Shown here one piece after another: positions 19,663-29,924 of a stretch of DNA of 64,000 nt (the first letter of the stretch is position 1; each line of letters opens with the position of its first letter). Source of the stretch: Solirubrobacterales bacterium (GTDB taxonomy: Bacteria > Actinomycetota > Thermoleophilia > Solirubrobacterales > 70-9); NCBI GenBank assembly GCA_009691195.1, contig SHVA01000005.1, positions 34,092 through 98,091 of the forward strand. The letters run 5' to 3'. The position numbers and the translations under genes were made by a program. Under the pieces are notes generated by a model, which had not been told where the DNA came from, did no database searches, and was given only the letters and a program-made list of their open reading frames with translations.

Positions 19663-22600
19663 CTACCGGTATTCGGCATCCACGATGCGGCGTTGCTCAC
19701 CGGTGATGCCGTAAAAGTCGAAAACGAGATCTCGGCCCGGCTCTCCTTCTCCGAGAGCCGCTTGTGGAGTTCCGCGAGTCGGCCACAGCTCTCCTCATGC
19801 TCATGCCCAAGGCGCTCTCGGAAGGAGCGGGAGCTGGGGTCGATGCTCAGTACCTTGGAGTTCGGACGCAGGACCCCGAGTAGCTCGTCGAGGTCAAGCG
19901 AGCCAGGGCGATCAAGCTTGGTCTTCCCCTTCAGATTCTGGATCGGTGAGCCGATCTCCCCGGCCAACCAATCCAGGAAGCCAGCGTCCTCCGCCTCAAT
20001 TCTTGAGGCGAGCCCTCGCAGTTCGACTCCCAGTTCATCCAACTCGTTCACCGTGGAACCTGCCGGCACTCGGATTGGGAGGGGCGCGATGAATTGCTTG
20101 TTGGCTGAGAGGTAGTTCCCGCGAAAGGGCACCGAGAAGAGGCGGAACAGGTAGTCCAAGAGTCGCGAATTGAGAAGCACCGCGAGCGTCGGGACGGAAG
20201 GCCCATCCTCAGCCGCCAAGACTCCGTTGACATCGACATTGTCTAGGTAGACGGACCCGTCGAAGTCGACGCTGGCTCGGAGGCGCGTGCACATCCTGGG
20301 CACGCCGAGCTTCGGCAGGTCATGGTTGCCGAGGCTCTTCGGATATACGTATCCGTACCAGGCGTCGACGTCCATCTTGCCCCCTTCCCTACCCCTCAAC
20401 GGTTCCTCATGCTCACGCAGATAGGCCGCGGTCAGCGGCAGTTCCTCTAACTCCGCGGCGGTGAGCAGTCGCATCTGATCTCCATCGCGGCGGTAGGGAA
20501 AGAGGAGAAGAGCCCTCAGGGGCCGGAACGAATAGCGCTCGACGTCGGTGCCGCTCGCGAGCGAGTGGAGGAGATCGGGCTCCAGCTCGAGCTCCCGATC
20601 GGACTGCTTGGAATAGACGACCCGTCGTCCGTCGCGGATGCCTCGGTCTTCGACGATGTAGACCTTGTCCGCGCTCGTAATCAAGCCCTGAAAGATCTGC
20701 TGGGTCACCTCCGAAAGGGGGGAGGAGTCTCTTCGCGCTGCGTCAAGGATGTTGCGCTCACGGCCGGTTGCGAGCACCCAGGGGCCCGAGCCGAGCTCTT
20801 GGGCGGAATATCGATGCACTGGTAGCTCGTCCACGCTCGCGACGAGCGACTCGCCAAGCTGCACCGTGCCATCGTCCTTGCGGTAGGAGAACTGCCCCAG
20901 CTCGCTGCGGCCGGCGATCAGGACGCAGGTGTAGTTGGTCGCTCCGGAGAAGAGCTGCGAGTCGCCGAAGTCGATCAGCTCTTCGACGAGGCCATCCTGC
21001 GCAAACCAATCCCGGAGTCGCTCCCCGTAGTCCAATTTGAGGAACTTGTTGGGGACGATGAAGCCGAGCCTTCCGCCAGGGCGCAACAGGCTCAAGCCTC
21101 TCTCGAGGAACGGGATATAGGCGTCAAAGCTGCCGCTAGCCGTTTCATAGTTCGCACGGCAATAGTCGGCTAAGTCCCTGCCAAGTTCCTGGATCCGGAT
21201 GTACGGTGGATTGCCCACGACGGCGTCGAAGCCCCCTTCCGGCAGGAGCTCTCCACGTGGTGAGATGAAGACCTCGGGGAACTCAATCTCCCAGCTGAAA
21301 GCCGGCCCCTGGGACTTGCGGAGCGAGGCAGGGATCGTCTCATCGGCCAGCTCCTCGAGCGGTTCGCGAAGCGCCTCGGCTGAGGCCGCCAGCTCCGCCT
21401 TGGCGTGGACGTCCTCGGCCGTTTGCGACCGTTTCGAGGTGATCTTGGCGACGCCCGAGAGCAACTTCCCGGCGCGCTCGGCAAGCGTTGCGGCGAACAG
21501 GGTCTCTCCTTCAAGCAGCTCCTCCAGGTCCGCTCCGACGAGGGAGTTCCCGACCCGGAGCCCATCAATGAAAGTCAGCGGCCGGTCGGGCTGCGCAGTC
21601 GAGAGCCACAGGGCGAGCTTGGCCAGCTCCAACGCAAGGGGGTTGAGGTCCACGCCGTACACGCACCGTTCCGCCACCCTCCGAAGGATCTCCTCGTCCT
21701 CGGCGATCCCGGCACAGCCCGGGTCGGTGGCGGCAGCTAGCGCTATGCGGGAGCTGACCGAGTACCAGGAAGTGGGCGCTCCCGGTCGCGGGATCGAGGA
21801 CACACAGTCCGAGATAGCGATCGAGTGCCGCCTCCCCCTCGATCCCGTCCGCCCTGATGGAATCCGAGATCGCTTTCAGGAGCGGATCGAGGGTCCTTTC
21901 CACGATCAAATCAACGATCTGCTGCGGTGTGAAGTAGGAACCGGAACGGTGACGCAACTCGGCGGTCTGTTCAAGAACGAGGTGGTCCCCTTCAACCCCG
22001 AGCCGGTAGGCGAGCAGGTGCTCGTAGATGGTCCCCAGATCGCGAACTGAGAGGTCCGCATAGTCGACGGTCTCTCCCCCGACGCGAAACAGACGGTCCA
22101 ATGCTGGCGCAAGAAGAGCGTCGGAGACGGTTCGGCCCTCGAAGTAGGGGTGTTCGGCGGCGCTGAAGAGACCGCCGTCGTACTCATTGACGTCCAACCC
22201 CGGGTCGCCGCGATCGACGATCCTGAAGAGCGCTCGGAGATCGTTGTAGAGGTTGTCCGACTCCGGCGAGAACTGACGCCCGCGACCGATGTCAGCGGCG
22301 AGTTCAACCTTCAACTTCTGGAGGCTGTAGTCGGCGTAGTGCGGGTTGTCGAGGGGCAGCATCCTCCGCGCTTCAGCATGCAGGCAAAACAACAGGCGAT
22401 ACAGGAAGACCAGCGCGCCGCCGAAGGCGAGGTCGAGGTGCTCGCGATCCCGGTCCTCTTGGCCGAGCAGTCCCTGGGCTATCAATGGAACCGCCTCGAA
22501 CACCTGCTCCTGCAGGCGCTCTCCGACAGCGACCTGATTCGCCGTGCCTTCGGCCAGAACGCGGTCGAGTAGAGAGAGTCCATCCGCATCGCGACGCATT

Positions 22601-23247
22601 GCAGCGGCCGAAAACAGGACGGCAAACAGCCGGAACTCGTCCTCGGTACCGCCCTCCAGCAGCTCGACCAGGTCCACCTCGTAGTGCGCCCCCTCCACCA
22701 GATCCCCCGCGGCTGAGTACAGCCGCCAATGGCGGCCATTGGTGAGAATCCCCCAGGGTCGACGGGTAATCGTGATGTAGGTGATGATCTGGGCGACCGG
22801 GCTCTCCGAGAGCTCACCGGCCACTCGGGAACGATCCAGCGGCCGGCCGAACCGTTTGGCGTCTGCGACGGCCGCCGCGTGCTCATACCGCGCGAGACCC
22901 TCGGAGCCAGCAGCGGCTTGGCGATCACTCTCCGAGGTGAAGAGCGCGTAGTCAGGCTGGCGGCGCCCGTCGGGCAGAGGCACGTCCGCCTGAACGGTCC
23001 ATCCGAAGCCAAGCAGCCTCAGGACCGGCTGGATCCAGCGATCCTCCGTCTGGGCCTCGTTCGCCGTTTCGAGTTCGCTCCGCTCCGCTTCCCACAGTCG
23101 GCGCATCTCCTCGAGTAAGTCACCAACGGGAACTGATCTGAACTCCTCCCAGGCCGGAAGGCGCTCCTCGAGAAAGTGCTGCGGAAACAGGCGCCGATTC
23201 TGATGCGCGCCCACCGCTAACCCCAGCTGTTCGCGTTCGCCGCTCAC
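19663..23247 (-). pseudogene. Type IIG restriction-modification enzyme, frameshifted twice
   Basis: One ~1,195-codon gene: N-terminal PD-(D/E)xK-like nuclease (PDYALF then AVADAKRFG, about residues 98-135), a helical spacer, an N6-adenine methyltransferase (motif [13 protein letters not shown], motif IV NPPYI), and target-recognition sequence. It would cut and methylate DNA in one chain (Eco57I-type). Two single-base lesions break it. Near 21763 an extra base splits motif I from the following [11 protein letters not shown]. Near 19732 a missing base removes the family's usual end, which reappears in another frame as [21 protein letters not shown] and a stop at 19663. The two shifts cancel in length. 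GTG start without a ribosome site. GC is visibly lower than in the flanking pur genes. Confidence 0.82.
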
Positions 23248-23259
23248 TCGCGGCCGAGT

Positions 23260-23568
23260 CTATGTGCCGTCCGCGAACAGGCTGACTTGGTCTGCTGGAA
23301 CGTCAGCCGCGCGTTCAACATGAAGCTGCTCGGGGTCGACGAAAGACGCCACGATCAGGTGCGTACCCGTGACGAAGGACGCAACCAGACCGTCAAACGA
23401 CTTCAGGCGAGCGCCTTCGTGCTCCGCCGTGACGAGCCGCGTGAGCTCCACGCGTCGCTCACCAGGCGATGAACTGAACCGCCCTGTGACCATTGACCGC
23501 GACTCCTCGTCGTGGTCAAGATGCCGGAGGCGGATCTCAATCTCAGCGCTTTGTTGACTCTCGCTCAC
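23260..23568 (-). CDS. Small hypothetical protein upstream of the restriction gene
   Basis: 102 residues, acidic, with no signal or membrane segment and no family I recognise. Predicted strands ([44 protein letters not shown]) suggest a small beta-rich protein. GTG at 23568 follows GGAG with 7-8 nt spacing. It ends 12 bp before the restriction gene on the same strand, so it was probably co-transcribed and may be an accessory or control factor; that is inference. Confidence 0.5.
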   Translation of the reverse strand: MSESQQSAEIEIRLRHLDHDEESRSMVTGRFSSSPGERRVELTRLVTAEHEGARLKSFDGLVASFVTGTHLIVASFVDPEQLHVERAADVPADQVSLFADGT

Positions 23569-23713
23569 CACTCGTCTCCGACGAAACCAGAGAGGGCGGA
23601 CGCCCTCCGTGCAGTCCATGCTCGTAGCGGCGATTCTCTCCCCCTGTGTTTGCCGTTTTTGCGAGGACTGTCAGCTAGAGAGGTCATGGCCCGTTGTTAG
23701 CATCGGCCGCGCG

Positions 23714-24568
23714 ATGACGACGGCGCTTGAAGAGCTCAAACTCCACTCCTCGGGCAAGGTCCGGGAGATGTACGAGCTGCAGGACGATCTGCTGATGGTC
23801 GCCTCCGATCGGATCTCGGCCTACGACGTGGTGATGCCGAATCCGATCCCCGACAAGGGCAAGGTCCTGACCCAGATGTCGGTCTTCTGGTTCGAGCTGA
23901 CAGAGGAGCTGATCCCGAACCACTTCATCTCCCAGGAGGTCCCGCCGGAGGTCGAGGGGCGAGCCCTCCGCGTCCAGAAGCTCGAGATGTATCCGATCGA
24001 GTGCGTGGTCCGGGGCTACCTCTCCGGCTCTGGATGGAAGGAGTACCGGGAGAGCGGCTCGGTCTGCGGGATAGAGCTCCCCGACGGCCTTCGTGAGTCC
24101 GAGGAGCTGCCCGAGCCGATCTTCACGCCGGCGACCAAGGCCGAGCAGGGTGAGCACGACGAGAACATCGACATCGGGCGCGCCGGTGAGATCCTCGGCA
24201 GCGGCCCCCTCGCCGAGGAGCTGGCGCGGGTCTCGATCGAGATCTACAACCGCGCTTCCGAGCACGCGCGCGAGCGCGGGATCATCCTCGCCGACACCAA
24301 GTTCGAGTTCGGGAGCTCGCCGGGAGCCGAGATAGTCCTCGCCGACGAGGTGCTGACGCCAGACTCCTCCCGCTTCTGGCCGGCCGACGACTACGAGGCC
24401 GGTCGCTCCCAGGCGTCCTTCGACAAGCAGTACGTGCGCGACTACCTGGACGAGATCGGCTGGGACCACTCCCCGCCCGCGCCCGAGCTGCCGCAGGAGG
24501 TGGTCGAGAACACTCGCGCCAAGTACGTCGAGGCGTACGAGCGGATCACCGAGCGCGAGCTCGATTGA
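23714..24568 (+). CDS. purC: SAICAR synthetase
   Basis: ATP-dependent ligation of aspartate to CAIR. 284 residues, the longer (yeast ADE1-like) form. Landmarks: [12 protein letters not shown] (phosphate loop), [31 protein letters not shown] and [13 protein letters not shown] at 23714. A TAGCAT -10-like hexamer at 23698-23703 would give a very short leader, consistent with the cluster restarting transcription after the restriction genes. The stop overlaps purS by 4 bp (TTGA). Confidence 0.95.
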   Translation: MTTALEELKLHSSGKVREMYELQDDLLMVASDRISAYDVVMPNPIPDKGKVLTQMSVFWFELTEELIPNHFISQEVPPEVEGRALRVQKLEMYPIECVVRGYLSGSGWKEYRESGSVCGIELPDGLRESEELPEPIFTPATKAEQGEHDENIDIGRAGEILGSGPLAEELARVSIEIYNRASEHARERGIILADTKFEFGSSPGAEIVLADEVLTPDSSRFWPADDYEAGRSQASFDKQYVRDYLDEIGWDHSPPAPELPQEVVENTRAKYVEAYERITERELD

Positions 24569-24792
24569 AAGCCCGCGTCCTGATCACGCCAAAGGAAGGG
24601 ATCCTCGACCCCCAGGGCAAGGCGGTCGAGCGGGCGCTCCCCGCGCTCGGCTTCGAAGGGGTCAGCAACGTCCGGGTCGGCCGCCTCGTCGAGCTCGACA
24701 CCAACGACCCCGACGCCCTCCCCTCCCTCTGCGAGAAGCTGCTGGCCAACCCCTTGGTGGAGGACTTCGAGGTCGAAGTGGACGAGAAATGA
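24565..24792 (+). CDS. purS: FGAM synthase subunit PurS
   Basis: 75-residue small subunit that bridges PurQ and PurL in the three-part formylglycinamidine ribonucleotide synthase. It matches the family end to end: [43 protein letters not shown] start overlaps the purC stop, and purQ overlaps its stop (ATGA), so translation is coupled. Confidence 0.93.
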   Translation: MKARVLITPKEGILDPQGKAVERALPALGFEGVSNVRVGRLVELDTNDPDALPSLCEKLLANPLVEDFEVEVDEK

Positions 24793-25457
24793 CCTTCGGC
24801 GTCCTCCAGTTCCCTGGGTCTTGCGACGAGCGGGATGCGCTGGCCGCCTGTGAGCGAGTGGCTGAAGCGCGGCTCGTCTGGCATGAGGAGACCGACCTCG
24901 CCGGGATCGACGCGGTGGTCGTCCCCGGCGGCTTCTCCTACGGCGACTACCTGCGCGCGGGCGCGATCGCACGCTTCTCGCCCGCGATGGAGGCGGTCGC
25001 AGCCTTCGCGGCCGGCGGCGGCCCCGTGCTCGGCATCTGCAATGGCTTCCAGGTCCTCTGTGAGGCGGGGCTGCTGCCCGGCGCCCTGCTCCCCAATGAG
25101 GAGCTGCGGTTCCTCTGCCGCCAGGTCGAGCTCGGCTATGAGGGCACGGACTCCCCCTGGGCCTCCGAGCTCTCGGACGGGGATGCGCTCTCGATCCCCG
25201 TCAAGCACATGAGCGGCCGCTACTTCGCCCCCGACGACGTGCTCGATGAGCTCGAGTCCTCGGGACGGGTGGCGTTCCGCTACGCCGAGGGCCAGAACCC
25301 GAACGGCTCGGCTCGAGACATCGCCGGGGTCACCAACGAGTCGGGCAACGTGCTCGGGCTGATGCCCCACCCCGAGCACGCGGTGGACCCCCTGACCGGC
25401 TCGGCCGATGGCCTCAAGCTGTTCAGCTCGGTCGCCTCCCTGCTCGCCGCGGCCTGA
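24789..25457 (+). CDS. purQ: FGAM synthase glutaminase subunit PurQ
   Basis: 222-residue class I glutamine amidotransferase that supplies ammonia to PurL. The nucleophile is Cys in GICNGFQVL (near residue 85); the oxyanion/structural GGFSYGDYLRAGA and the His-Glu pair in MPHPEHA complete the active site. ATGA overlap with purS, and its TGA shares a base with the purL ATG. Confidence 0.96.
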   Translation: MTFGVLQFPGSCDERDALAACERVAEARLVWHEETDLAGIDAVVVPGGFSYGDYLRAGAIARFSPAMEAVAAFAAGGGPVLGICNGFQVLCEAGLLPGALLPNEELRFLCRQVELGYEGTDSPWASELSDGDALSIPVKHMSGRYFAPDDVLDELESSGRVAFRYAEGQNPNGSARDIAGVTNESGNVLGLMPHPEHAVDPLTGSADGLKLFSSVASLLAAA

Positions 25458-27712
25458 TGGGCCCGCCGGCCGGCCAGGTCGCGACACACCGAGAGCTCGG
25501 CCTCACGGACTCCGAGTACGAGCGGATCGTCGAGCTGCTCGAGCGCGAGCCCAATGGAGTCGAGCTGGCGATGTTCTCGCTGCTTTGGTCGGAGCACTGC
25601 GCCTACAAGCACTCCCGCAAGCTGCTCGGTCGCCTGCCGACCGATGGCGAGCGGGTAGTGATGGGGCCGGGGGAGAACGCCGGAGCGGTTGACGTCGGCA
25701 ACGGGTACGCCGTCGCCTTCAAGGTCGAGTCCCATAACCACCCGAGCGCCGTCGAGCCCTTCCAGGGCGCCGCGACGGGTGTCGGGGGGATCCTCCGGGA
25801 CGTGTTCGCGATCGGGGCGCGGCCGATCGCGATCCTCGACTCGCTTCGCTTCGGGGAGCTCGACTCCGAGCGCTCGCGCTACCTGCTCGACGGAGCCGTC
25901 GCGGGCATCGGCCACTACGGCAACTCGATCGGCGTCCCGAACGTCGGCGGCGAGATCTACTTCGAGGCTCCCTATGAGCAGAACTGCCTGATCAACGCGA
26001 TGTGCGTCGGCCTGGCGAGGACCTCGGAGATGGTCCGGGCGGCCGCGGCCGGGCCCGGGAACCTGATCGTTCTGATGGGCGCCTCCACAGGGCGCGACGG
26101 GATCGGCGGCGCCTCGGTGCTCGCCTCGGCCGAGCTGGAGGCCGGGGACGACGCCAAGCGGCCCACCGTCCAGATCGGCGACCCATTCGAGGAGTCGAAG
26201 CTGCTCGAGTGCTGCCTCGAGCTCCTCAACCGTGGGCTGCTGGTCTCACTCCAGGACCTCGGCGCCGCCGGCCTCACCTCCTCCGCCGGCGAGATGGCCT
26301 CCGCGGGAGGGGTGGGGATCGACCTTGATGTGCGCAAGGTCCCCTTGCGTGAGGCCGACATGGAGGCCTTCGAGATCATGGTCTCCGAGTCGCAGGAGCG
26401 GATGCTCGCCGTGGTCGAGCCCCCCAGGCTGGATGAGGTTGTCGCCACCTGCCAGCGCTGGCAGACCGGCTCGGCGGCAATCGGCGAGGTCACCGGCGGC
26501 GGTCATCTCAGGATCTTCGACGCGGGAGAGCCGGTCGGCGACGTCCCCGTCTCGGCGCTCGTGGACGAGTGCCCGCTCTACGACCTCGAGCCGGCGGAGC
26601 CCGAGGGCTGGATGTACTCCAACGAGGAGACCCTCGGCACCCAGGTCGCGCTGAGCGTGGGGCGCTCGGCGGACGCCGGTGACCCCTCGGCGATCCTGCC
26701 GGCGCTGCTCGCCTCACCCAGCGTCGCCTCCAAGCGCTGGGCCTTCGAGCAGTACGACTCCTTGGTCGGGTCGAGGACGGTCCGCCGCCCCGAGCAGGCC
26801 GACGCCGCGGTGCTGATGCTGCCCGAGTCCGAGCGGGCGATCGGCATCTCGATCGACGGCAACGGCCGCAGGGTGGCGTGCGATCCGTACGCCGGCGCGG
26901 TCGAGGCTGTTCTGGAGTGCGCCGCCAACCTCGCCTGCGTCGGCGCCGAGCCACTCGGCCTCACCAACTGCCTCAACTTCGGCAACCCCGAGAAGCCGAA
27001 CGTCGCCTGGCAGCTCGACCGCGCGGTCAGCGGCCTCGCCGACGCCTGCCGCAAGCTGGGCGTCCCCGTCGTCGGCGGCAACGTCTCCCTCTACAACGAG
27101 ACCGGGCAGGGGCCGATCTACCCCACCCCCGTGGTCGGCATGGTCGGGGAGCTGCCCGACCCCTCCAGGGTCCCGGGCATGGCCCCTCGCGACGGAGACG
27201 AGCTGCTGCTGGTCGGCCCCTTCGCCCCCTCGCTGGCGGGCTCCGAGCTGGCGAAGCTGCGCGGGGACCTCGGGCCGGGGCTCCCGGCCCTCGAGATATC
27301 GGAAGTCGCCGCGGCGATCGCCTTCGTGCGAGAGCTCGCGCGCTCGGGCGCCGCGTCGGCGATCCACGACGTCAGCGACGGCGGCCTCGCCTGCGCCCTG
27401 GCGGAGATGGCGATCGCCGGCGGCGTCGGCTTGGGGATCGAGCTCGACCCGCTCGTGGAGCTGCGAGGCGCGTCGGGCGAGACCTGCCTCTTCGGCGAGG
27501 GACCGGGCGGCTTCCTGGTGGCGCTGCCGGAGGCATCCGCGCTGAAGCTGGTCGAGGAGGCGGCCGAGGGTGGTGTCGGCGCCCTCCGAATCGGCAGCTG
27601 CGACGGTGAACGGATCGTGATTTCGGCCGCGGAGGCGGAGGCATCCGTGGCCCTCGAGGACGCCGAGCGGGCGTGGCGGTCACTGCCGTCGCGCGTCGAT
27701 CCAGGCCGGTGA
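25457..27712 (+). CDS. purL: FGAM synthase large subunit PurL (small form)
   Basis: Catalytic subunit that converts FGAR to FGAM. 751 residues, the short PurL class that requires PurS and PurQ. Features: EHCAYKHSR near residue 45, PGENAGAVDVG, the Mg/ATP-binding VESHNHPS near 90, then two related halves (second half NFGNPEKP, HDVSDGGL). Start ATG at 25457 overlaps purQ. Confidence 0.96.
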   Translation: MGPPAGQVATHRELGLTDSEYERIVELLEREPNGVELAMFSLLWSEHCAYKHSRKLLGRLPTDGERVVMGPGENAGAVDVGNGYAVAFKVESHNHPSAVEPFQGAATGVGGILRDVFAIGARPIAILDSLRFGELDSERSRYLLDGAVAGIGHYGNSIGVPNVGGEIYFEAPYEQNCLINAMCVGLARTSEMVRAAAAGPGNLIVLMGASTGRDGIGGASVLASAELEAGDDAKRPTVQIGDPFEESKLLECCLELLNRGLLVSLQDLGAAGLTSSAGEMASAGGVGIDLDVRKVPLREADMEAFEIMVSESQERMLAVVEPPRLDEVVATCQRWQTGSAAIGEVTGGGHLRIFDAGEPVGDVPVSALVDECPLYDLEPAEPEGWMYSNEETLGTQVALSVGRSADAGDPSAILPALLASPSVASKRWAFEQYDSLVGSRTVRRPEQADAAVLMLPESERAIGISIDGNGRRVACDPYAGAVEAVLECAANLACVGAEPLGLTNCLNFGNPEKPNVAWQLDRAVSGLADACRKLGVPVVGGNVSLYNETGQGPIYPTPVVGMVGELPDPSRVPGMAPRDGDELLLVGPFAPSLAGSELAKLRGDLGPGLPALEISEVAAAIAFVRELARSGAASAIHDVSDGGLACALAEMAIAGGVGLGIELDPLVELRGASGETCLFGEGPGGFLVALPEASALKLVEEAAEGGVGALRIGSCDGERIVISAAEAEASVALEDAERAWRSLPSRVDPGR

Positions 27713-27743
27713 GGCTCGCCTGGGCCACTGCTACCCTGCGGAT

Positions 27744-27760
27744 GCAGGCGGCCCGCCTGC
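27744..27760 (+). terminator. Hairpin between purL and purF
   Basis: GCAGGCG (27744-27750) and CGCCTGC (27754-27760) with a GCC loop, followed by GGTTCTCTCTCC. It could act as a weak terminator or attenuator. The 91 bp gap is the largest inside the purC-purH run apart from this hairpin. Confidence 0.4.
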
Positions 27761-27803
27761 GGTTCTCTCTCCTAGACGAAGCGGATACGACGTCAGCAGG
27801 CTC

Positions 27804-29258
27804 TTGAACGAGCAGCCGATCGCCCTTTCCGATCGAGATGGCCCGCGCGACGAGTGCGGGGTCTTCGGCGTCTACGCGCCGGGGCGCGATGTGGCGCGAC
27901 TGGCCTACTTCGGGCTCTTCGCGCTTCAGCATCGGGGCCAGGAATCGGCCGGGATCGCCAGCAGCGAGGGCGGCCACATCACCACGCTGAGGGAGAACGG
28001 GCTCGTCTCGCAGGTGTTCGACGAGGAGAAGCTGCGGGCGCTGGCCGGGGACATGGCGATCGGCCACGTCCGCTACTCGACCACCGGCGGGGGCGGCTGG
28101 GAGAACAGCCAGCCCGTCTGGCGCGATGACGGCCGCGAGCTGGCGCTCGCCCACAACGGGAACCTCACCAACGCGGTCGAGCTCTACAACGAGCTGCAGG
28201 AGCAGGGGCTGACGCTTCGCGGCAGCTCCGACTCCGAGATCATGGCCGCGCTGATCTCCAGCACGGCGGGCGTCGGGGACCACTACATCGAGGATGCCGT
28301 CGCCGAGGTGATGCCGAGGCTCAAGGGCGCCTACTCGACCGTCGTCATGACCAAGCATGCCGTCGTCGCCTTCCGTGATCCGCATGGCGTCCGGCCGCTC
28401 TCCCTGGGCAAGCTCGACGACCGCTTCGTCGTCGCCTCCGAGAGCTCCGCGTTCGACATCATCGGAGCCCAGCTGATTCGCGAGGTGCAGCCCGGCGAGA
28501 TGGTCTCGCTGACCGCCGACGGGCTGGAGATGCGGCGCGTGATCGAGGGCGAGCGACCGGCGATGTGCGTGTTCGAGCACATCTACTTCTCACGCCCCGA
28601 CAGCAAGCTGGAGGGCCGCACGCTGCAGCAGGTGCGCGGGCGCATGGGCGAGCTGCTGTGGGAGGAGTCTCCGGTCAAGGCCGACCTGGTGATCTCGGTG
28701 CCCGACTCGGGCAATCCGGCTGCAAACGGCTTCGCCCGCGCCTCCGGGCTGCCGAAGGACGACGCGCTGATCAAGAACCGCTACGTGGGGCGCACGTTCA
28801 TCCAGCCCGGCCAGGAGCTGCGCAAGCACGGCCTCCGGATGAAGTTCAATCCGCTTCCCGAGATCGTCGCGGGAAAGCGGATCGTGGTCGTCGATGACTC
28901 GATCGTGCGGGGTAACACCACGCGCCAGATCGTCGCGATGCTGCGCGACGCCGGAGCCAGGGAGGTGCACCTGCGAATCTCCTCCCCGGCGATCCGCCAT
29001 CCCTGCCACTACGGAATCGACATGTCCACCCGCCAGGAGATGGTCGCCCACGGTCGCACCGAGAGTGAGGTGGCAGCGGAGCTGGACGCCGACTCGCTCG
29101 CGTACCTGTCGATGGACGCAGTCTACGAGGCCGTCGGGACCCAGCGCGAGCGCCACTGCGACGCCTGCTTCACCGGCGAGTACCCGCTCGGCAACCCGGA
29201 GTCGGCGAACGGGAAGTTCGCGCTGGAGGAGATCTCCGTAGTCCCCGCCGGGGGCTAG
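27804..29258 (+). CDS. purF: Amidophosphoribosyltransferase
   Basis: First committed step of purine synthesis: PRPP plus glutamine to phosphoribosylamine. 484 residues. A 16-residue propeptide ends RDE, directly before the Cys of CGVFGVYAPG that becomes the N-terminal nucleophile. The glutaminase shows RYSTTGGGGWENSQP; the PRT domain has the PRPP loop IVVVDDSIVRGNTTRQ near residue 365. Three C-terminal cysteine positions (C...CDACF) suggest the Fe-S-cluster type. TTG start. purM, often next, is absent here. Confidence 0.95.
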   Translation: MNEQPIALSDRDGPRDECGVFGVYAPGRDVARLAYFGLFALQHRGQESAGIASSEGGHITTLRENGLVSQVFDEEKLRALAGDMAIGHVRYSTTGGGGWENSQPVWRDDGRELALAHNGNLTNAVELYNELQEQGLTLRGSSDSEIMAALISSTAGVGDHYIEDAVAEVMPRLKGAYSTVVMTKHAVVAFRDPHGVRPLSLGKLDDRFVVASESSAFDIIGAQLIREVQPGEMVSLTADGLEMRRVIEGERPAMCVFEHIYFSRPDSKLEGRTLQQVRGRMGELLWEESPVKADLVISVPDSGNPAANGFARASGLPKDDALIKNRYVGRTFIQPGQELRKHGLRMKFNPLPEIVAGKRIVVVDDSIVRGNTTRQIVAMLRDAGAREVHLRISSPAIRHPCHYGIDMSTRQEMVAHGRTESEVAAELDADSLAYLSMDAVYEAVGTQRERHCDACFTGEYPLGNPESANGKFALEEISVVPAGG

Positions 29259-29267
29259 CCGGCGGAC

Positions 29268-29897
29268 GTGAGCCGCTTCGGTGTAGCTGTGCTCGCCTCG
29301 GGCACCGGCACCAACCTTCAGGCCATCCTCGACCAGCTCCACGGGCAGGAGGAGGGCGTCGCGGTCGTGGGCGTGGCTTCCGACAAGCCCGGAGCGGAGG
29401 CGCTCGAGCGGGCGCGCGGCGCGCAGGTGCCGGCCGCCACCTTCCCGGCCTCGGAGCACCCGGATCGTGAGGCCAGAGACGCGGCGATGGCTGACTGGCT
29501 CGAGGGCGCGGGTGCGGACCTGATCGTGCTCGCCGGCTACATGCAGCTGCTCTCCCCCGAATTCGTCGGGCGCTTTCGGAATCGCATCATCAACGTCCAC
29601 CCGGCGCTGCTGCCGTCCTTCGCCGGCATCGACGCGGTGGGCCAGGCGATCGAGCACGGGGTCAGGGTCACCGGCGTGACCGTCCACTTCGTTGATGAGG
29701 GCGTGGACTCCGGGCCGATCATCCTCCAGCGGGCGGTCCCGGTGCGGCCTGGGCGGGACCGGGATGAGCTCGAGGACGCGATTCATCGCACCGAGCACGC
29801 GCTGCTGCCCGAGGCAGTGAGGATGATCGCCGCGGGTCGGGTCAGCGTGGATTCAGCCAACGGGCGCGTGGTGACCATCCGCCAGCAACGCACGTAG
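29268..29897 (+). CDS. purN: Phosphoribosylglycinamide formyltransferase
   Basis: Transfers a formyl group from 10-formyl-THF to GAR. 209 residues. The N-terminal phosphate loop is VLASGTGTNLQAI; the catalytic Asn-His pair is in INVHPALLPSF and the Asp in VDEGVDSGPI. GTG start at 29268, 9 bp after purF. Confidence 0.95.
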   Translation: MSRFGVAVLASGTGTNLQAILDQLHGQEEGVAVVGVASDKPGAEALERARGAQVPAATFPASEHPDREARDAAMADWLEGAGADLIVLAGYMQLLSPEFVGRFRNRIINVHPALLPSFAGIDAVGQAIEHGVRVTGVTVHFVDEGVDSGPIILQRAVPVRPGRDRDELEDAIHRTEHALLPEAVRMIAAGRVSVDSANGRVVTIRQQRT

Positions 29898-29924
29898 ACT
29901 CACCGCCGAGAGCACCCGAGCGAG

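Noticed and set aside
21740..21790. Programmed frameshift in the restriction gene
   Set aside because: There is no slippery homopolymer or stem-loop at the site, and a second, unrelated shift near 19732 also breaks the gene.
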